The notes under the pieces are model-generated. The model worked only from the letters and a program-made list of their open reading frames with translations, did not search any database and was not told the origin of the DNA. The translations under genes and the position numbers were made by a program. Below, one piece after another: positions 13,334 through 15,925 of a stretch of DNA of 15,925 nt (positions within the stretch are counted from its first letter, which is position 1; every line of letters begins with the position of its first letter). This DNA is from Sulfuritalea sp. (GTDB lineage Bacteria > Pseudomonadota > Gammaproteobacteria > Burkholderiales > Rhodocyclaceae): positions 1 to 15,925 of the forward strand of contig JALHNN010000012.1 of NCBI GenBank assembly GCA_022843505.1. Reading direction: 5' to 3'.

Positions 13334-13594
13334 ATGCCCTTCTCTTCCGAGCTTGTCGACGAGCTGAATACCCTGGTCCGATTCAACCTCGAGACGAGCC
13401 AGCAAGGCATCAAGGTGCACAAGACGGCCGCCCCGGAAGTCATCGCTGCCACGCGGCGCCTTCACCAGAAGGGCTTGCTGACACTGGCCGATGGCGGTTA
13501 CCTGACCGGCCTCGGCCGGGATGCGGCGGAACACGCGCAGAACCTGCTGATGATTCTCGACCCCGCGGTCGAGGTCCAGGCGAAGAGCGCCTAG
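13334..13594 (+). CDS. TIGR02647 family conserved protein of unknown function
   Basis: This gene encodes 86 residues. I recognise it as a TIGR02647-like protein, from memory of the family pattern rather than a search. It begins MPFSSELVDELNTLVRFNLE, continues QQGIKVHKTAAPEVIAATRRLHQKGLLT, and has the turn DGGYLTGLGRDAAEHAQNLLMIL. The helix, helix and short beta-turn pattern resembles a winged helix or small regulatory domain, but no DNA-binding evidence exists here. There is no signal peptide or membrane segment. The start is well supported by AGAGGAA 5 bases upstream. It lies downstream of cysB, probably under its own promoter. Its TAG stop shares bases with the stop of the converging yjgA. 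Confidence 0.85.
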   Translation: MPFSSELVDELNTLVRFNLETSQQGIKVHKTAAPEVIAATRRLHQKGLLTLADGGYLTGLGRDAAEHAQNLLMILDPAVEVQAKSA

Positions 13595-14121
13595 GTTTCC
13601 GCTTCTCCGGCGGCCGATGCGCCGCCGAGTTCGCGCAATTCACGAAACAGCTCGCGGTAGGCGCGCGGCGGCCGGCCCTGCTGCGCTTCCCGGAGCGCGT
13701 TGCGCCGCAGCTGGCGCAGGTGCTGGATGTCGGCCGCGGGGAAATCGCGCGCCAGGTCGCCGAAGGCGGCTTCATCTTCCATCAGCCGGGTGCGCAGCTT
13801 CTCGAGGTGGTGCTGTCGCGCATTCGCCGCGGCGGATAGCCCCTTGAGTTCGTCAAGCGCTTCCCGGATCGGCGCGGCGTCGACATCGCGCATGAGCTTG
13901 CCGATAAACTGCATCTGCCGCCGCCGCGCCTCATGCTTGGTGATGCGCTGGGCATCGAGTACGGCATCGCGCAGGCGCTCCGGCATGTCGATCTTCGCCA
14001 GACGCTCGCGCGAGAGTGCCACCAGTTCCTCGCCGAGTTCCTGCAGCGCGGTCATGTCGCGCTTGAGCTGCGATTTGCTTGGCCCGCGGTACTCCGGCAG
14101 ATCGTTATCGATGTCTTCCAC
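13591..14121 (-). CDS. yjgA: Ribosome assembly protein YjgA/DarP
   Basis: This gene encodes 176 residues from GTG 14121, close to the 183 of E. coli. YjgA (DarP) associates with late 50S precursors and helps large-subunit maturation. The family pattern is clear: PSKSQLKRDMTALQELGEEL near the N-terminus, then ITKHEARRRQMQFIGKLMRD and a long, charged helical C-terminal half ending with FRELREL. The frame stays open to an ATG at 14205, but the extra 28 residues are unlike the family. A perfect TATAAT on the - strand (14178-14173) would start transcription near 14166, downstream of that ATG. GGGGA precedes the GTG. It is divergent from pmbA, as in enterobacteria. Confidence 0.9.
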   Translation of the reverse strand: MEDIDNDLPEYRGPSKSQLKRDMTALQELGEELVALSRERLAKIDMPERLRDAVLDAQRITKHEARRRQMQFIGKLMRDVDAAPIREALDELKGLSAAANARQHHLEKLRTRLMEDEAAFGDLARDFPAADIQHLRQLRRNALREAQQGRPPRAYRELFRELRELGGASAAGEAET

Positions 14122-14168
14122 TCTGATATCCCCGGAGTTTGCGAAGGGGAAGGCACCCCCCCGTGGGA

Positions 14169-14178
14169 TATGATTATA
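14169..14178. promoter_or_regulatory. Overlapping -10 elements for pmbA and yjgA
   Basis: On the + strand TATGAT (14169-14174) could be the -10 of pmbA, starting near 14181. On the - strand TATAAT (14178-14173) is a perfect -10 for yjgA, starting near 14166. The two overlap by two bases. Neither has a good -35 at normal spacing, so both are tentative. Confidence 0.45.
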
Positions 14179-14203
14179 GCTTCGCCTTTTCAGGGGTTCC
14201 TGC

Positions 14204-15541
14204 ATGTCCGACGGCTTTGCTCATTCCCAATCCGCGCTGCGCGCTCTGGCGCAAACGGCGCTGGACCATGCCGCCGCCAAAGGCGCCAGCGCCTGCGAGG
14301 TCGATGTCTCGGAAGGCTTCGGCCAGTCCGTCAGCGTGCGTCGCCAGGAGGTCGAAACCATCGAGTACAACCGCGACAAGGGGCTCGGCGTCACGGTTTA
14401 CATCGGCCAGCGGCGAGGGCATGCCAGCAGCTCCGACTTTTCCGCGGCTGCCATCAAGGCCACGGTGGACGCCGCGCTGTCGATCGCCCGTTTCACCGCC
14501 GAGGACGATTGCGCCGGCCTGCCCGACGCGAAACTGCTGGCGAAGCGCGACATGGACCTGGATTTGTTCCACCCCTGTGACATCGGGGTGGAAGCGGCCA
14601 TCGACATCGCCCGGCGCTGCGAGCAGGCGGCCTTCGACGTCAGTCCGATGGTGAAGAATTCGGAAGGCGCCACGGTGTCCGCGCAGCAGTCCCACTTCAT
14701 CTCCGCCAACAGCCTCGGATTCATGGGCGGTTTTGCCACCTCGCGGCATTATGTTTCGTGTTCGGTCATCGCCGGCGAAGGCGAGGACATGCAGCGCGAC
14801 GACTGGTACGCCTCGCGCCGCAACGCGGCCGAGTTTCCCGATGCCGCGCTGATCGGCGACTACGCGGCGCGTCGCGCGCTGGCGCGGCTGGGTTCGCGCA
14901 AGCTGAAGACGCGCAAGTGCCCGGTGATCTTCGAGGCGCCGCTGGCGGTCGGCCTGATTGGCAGCTTCGTGCACGCTATATCGGGCGGGTCGCTGTATCG
15001 CAAGACCTCCTTCCTGCTCGACAGCCTGGGAAAGCAGGTCTTCCCCGAGTTCGTGCGCATCAGCGAACGGCCGCACGTCCGCGGCGGCTTCGCCTCCTCG
15101 CCCTTCGATGACGATGGCGTTGCGACGCATGACCGCGAAGTGGTCGAACACGGCGTGGTTCAGGGCTATTTCCTGTCCACCTATTCGGGGCGCAAGCTCG
15201 GCATGCCCACCACGGGCAATGCCGGCGGCTCGCACAACCTGCTGGTGCAGCCGGGCAGGCACGACCTGCGCGGCCTGCTGCGCGAAATGGGCAGCGGCCT
15301 GCTGGTCACCGAGTTGCTCGGCCAGGGAGTCAACTACGTGACCGGCGACTATTCGCGCGGTGCCGCCGGGTACTGGGTCGAGAACGGCGAGGTCGCCTAT
15401 CCCGTGGAGGAGATCACCATTGCCGGCAACCTGCGCGACATGCTGCGCGGCATCGTCGATATCGGCAACGACATCGAAGTCCGCGGCTCGAAACAGGTCG
15501 GGTCCATCCTGCTGGAGCGCATGACGGTCGCCGGAAACTGA
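14204..15541 (+). CDS. pmbA: Metalloprotease-associated protein PmbA/TldE
   Basis: This gene encodes 445 residues, the normal length. TldE pairs with TldD to form a cytoplasmic protease that trims peptides such as microcin B17 precursor and CcdA in enterobacteria. The zinc-binding HExxxH motif is carried by TldD, and none is seen here, as expected for TldE. Family stretches include RRQEVETIEYNRDKGLGVTV (46-65), HAISGGSLYRKTSFL and the C-terminal GDYSRGAAGYWVENGEVAYP. The ATG is preceded by AGGGG at good spacing. Gene order with yjgA divergent is conserved. The tldD partner is not in this window. Confidence 0.96.
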   Translation: MSDGFAHSQSALRALAQTALDHAAAKGASACEVDVSEGFGQSVSVRRQEVETIEYNRDKGLGVTVYIGQRRGHASSSDFSAAAIKATVDAALSIARFTAEDDCAGLPDAKLLAKRDMDLDLFHPCDIGVEAAIDIARRCEQAAFDVSPMVKNSEGATVSAQQSHFISANSLGFMGGFATSRHYVSCSVIAGEGEDMQRDDWYASRRNAAEFPDAALIGDYAARRALARLGSRKLKTRKCPVIFEAPLAVGLIGSFVHAISGGSLYRKTSFLLDSLGKQVFPEFVRISERPHVRGGFASSPFDDDGVATHDREVVEHGVVQGYFLSTYSGRKLGMPTTGNAGGSHNLLVQPGRHDLRGLLREMGSGLLVTELLGQGVNYVTGDYSRGAAGYWVENGEVAYPVEEITIAGNLRDMLRGIVDIGNDIEVRGSKQVGSILLERMTVAGN

Positions 15542-15673
15542 ACGGCTCGGGAGTCGGTGCCGGCGCTACGGCGAAAAGCGGAACATCGCGAGCGCTTCTG
15601 CCGCGAGTGCGGATTCGCGCCGCCGTGGCCGCCGGGCTGCGCCACCGCCGCCGAGGCTGGGAGTGCCGCGCGC
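15542..15673. other. Intergenic region between pmbA and the methyltransferase
   Basis: This is 132 GC-rich bases between two converging genes. I see no convincing open frame, no U-tract terminator and no promoter. Several short GC-rich complementary segments occur, but none stands out from what base composition alone would give. Confidence 0.5.
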
Positions 15674-15925
15674 TCAGACGGTGGCGAAGTTGATGCCCTT
15701 GGGCGAGGCCGTGATGCGCCCCAGCGTGGGATCGGTGGCATGCACCGCGAGCAGGTTGATGCCGAGCGGGAATACCCGGTAGTCGAGTCCGAGCAGCAAC
15801 TCCTCCAGCGCCGCGCGATCCGCCTTGATGGCTTCGACGATCATCAGCGGACGCATCTTGCGCAACAATTCCCGGCCGCCCTGCAACACCTCCACTTCCA
15901 TCCCCTCGACGTCGATCTTGATCAG
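15674..15925 (-). CDS. FkbM family methyltransferase, C-terminal end (partial)
   Basis: The frame is open to the window edge and ends at TGA (15676-15674), giving 83 visible residues. It begins LIKIDVEGMEVEVLQGG, the conserved FkbM methyltransferase segment (IKIDVEG-x-E) just after the SAM-binding fold. It is followed by a typical RPLMIVEAIK strand and a C-terminal tail. These enzymes methylate hydroxyl groups on sugars or secondary metabolites. The substrate is unknown here. The N-terminal part lies outside, so start and length are unknown. It converges with pmbA. Confidence 0.82.
   Translation of the reverse strand: MIKIDVEGMEVEVLQGGRELLRKMRPLMIVEAIKADRAALEELLLGLDYRVFPLGINLLAVHATDPTLGRITASPKGINFATV

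Noticed and set aside
14174..15262. Long - strand open frame antisense to pmbA.
   Set aside because: PmbA is well supported along its full length. The antisense frame has no recognisable domain.
1..15925. Mobile elements, CRISPR arrays, toxin-antitoxin pairs, tRNA or rRNA genes.
   Set aside because: None seen: no transposase or integrase motifs, no regularly spaced repeats, no tRNA-like cloverleaf noticed, and the gene order is typical housekeeping.

Overview
This is a GC-rich chromosomal window with an entirely bacterial layout. Gene content and order point to a betaproteobacterium, most likely of the Rhodocyclales/Nitrosomonadales type. The main clues are infA lying between secY and rpmJ, the zinc-binding forms of S4 and L36, and an assimilatory sulfur operon built from a TSUP exporter, CysI, a DUF934 protein, an iron-sulfur APS reductase, CysD and CysN beside a CysB-type regulator. 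The taxonomic placement is inferred from gene order and protein style, not from a search.

Region 1 (1-6093, + strand) is the distal spc operon followed by the alpha operon: rplR (C-terminal end only), rpsE, rpmD, rplO, secY, infA, rpmJ, then rpsM, rpsK, rpsD, rpoA and rplQ. It encodes ribosomal proteins, the Sec translocon channel, initiation factor IF-1 and the RNA polymerase alpha subunit. A good sigma70-like promoter overlaps the end of rpmJ, so the alpha operon probably has its own start. Hairpins lie in the rpmJ-rpsM, rpsD-rpoA and rpoA-rplQ gaps. A strong bidirectional terminator follows rplQ.

Region 2 (6160-12199, - strand) is a tight sulfate-assimilation operon. In transcription order it holds the TSUP permease, cysI, DUF934, cysH (an APS reductase by its cysteines), cysD and cysN. 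CysDN make APS from sulfate and ATP, CysH reduces APS to sulfite, and CysI reduces sulfite to sulfide. The permease may export excess sulfite or a related anion. No cysC or cysJ is present in this window. A divergent cysB (12286-13227, + strand) lies across a 74-bp AT-rich promoter region and is the obvious regulator.

Region 3 (13228-15925) is housekeeping. It holds a small TIGR02647-like protein of unknown function (+), yjgA/darP (-, 50S assembly), pmbA/tldE (+, modulator of the TldD/TldE protease) and the C-terminal end of an FkbM-type methyltransferase (-) cut by the window edge.

I found no tRNA, rRNA, CRISPR array, insertion sequence, prophage or clear sign of horizontal transfer. I do not see a new multi-gene system. 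The most open points are the DUF934 protein beside a CysI that has no visible flavoprotein partner, the compact cysB/cys divergent promoter with a possible leaderless cysB transcript, and several conspicuous RNA hairpins in the ribosomal-protein operon.
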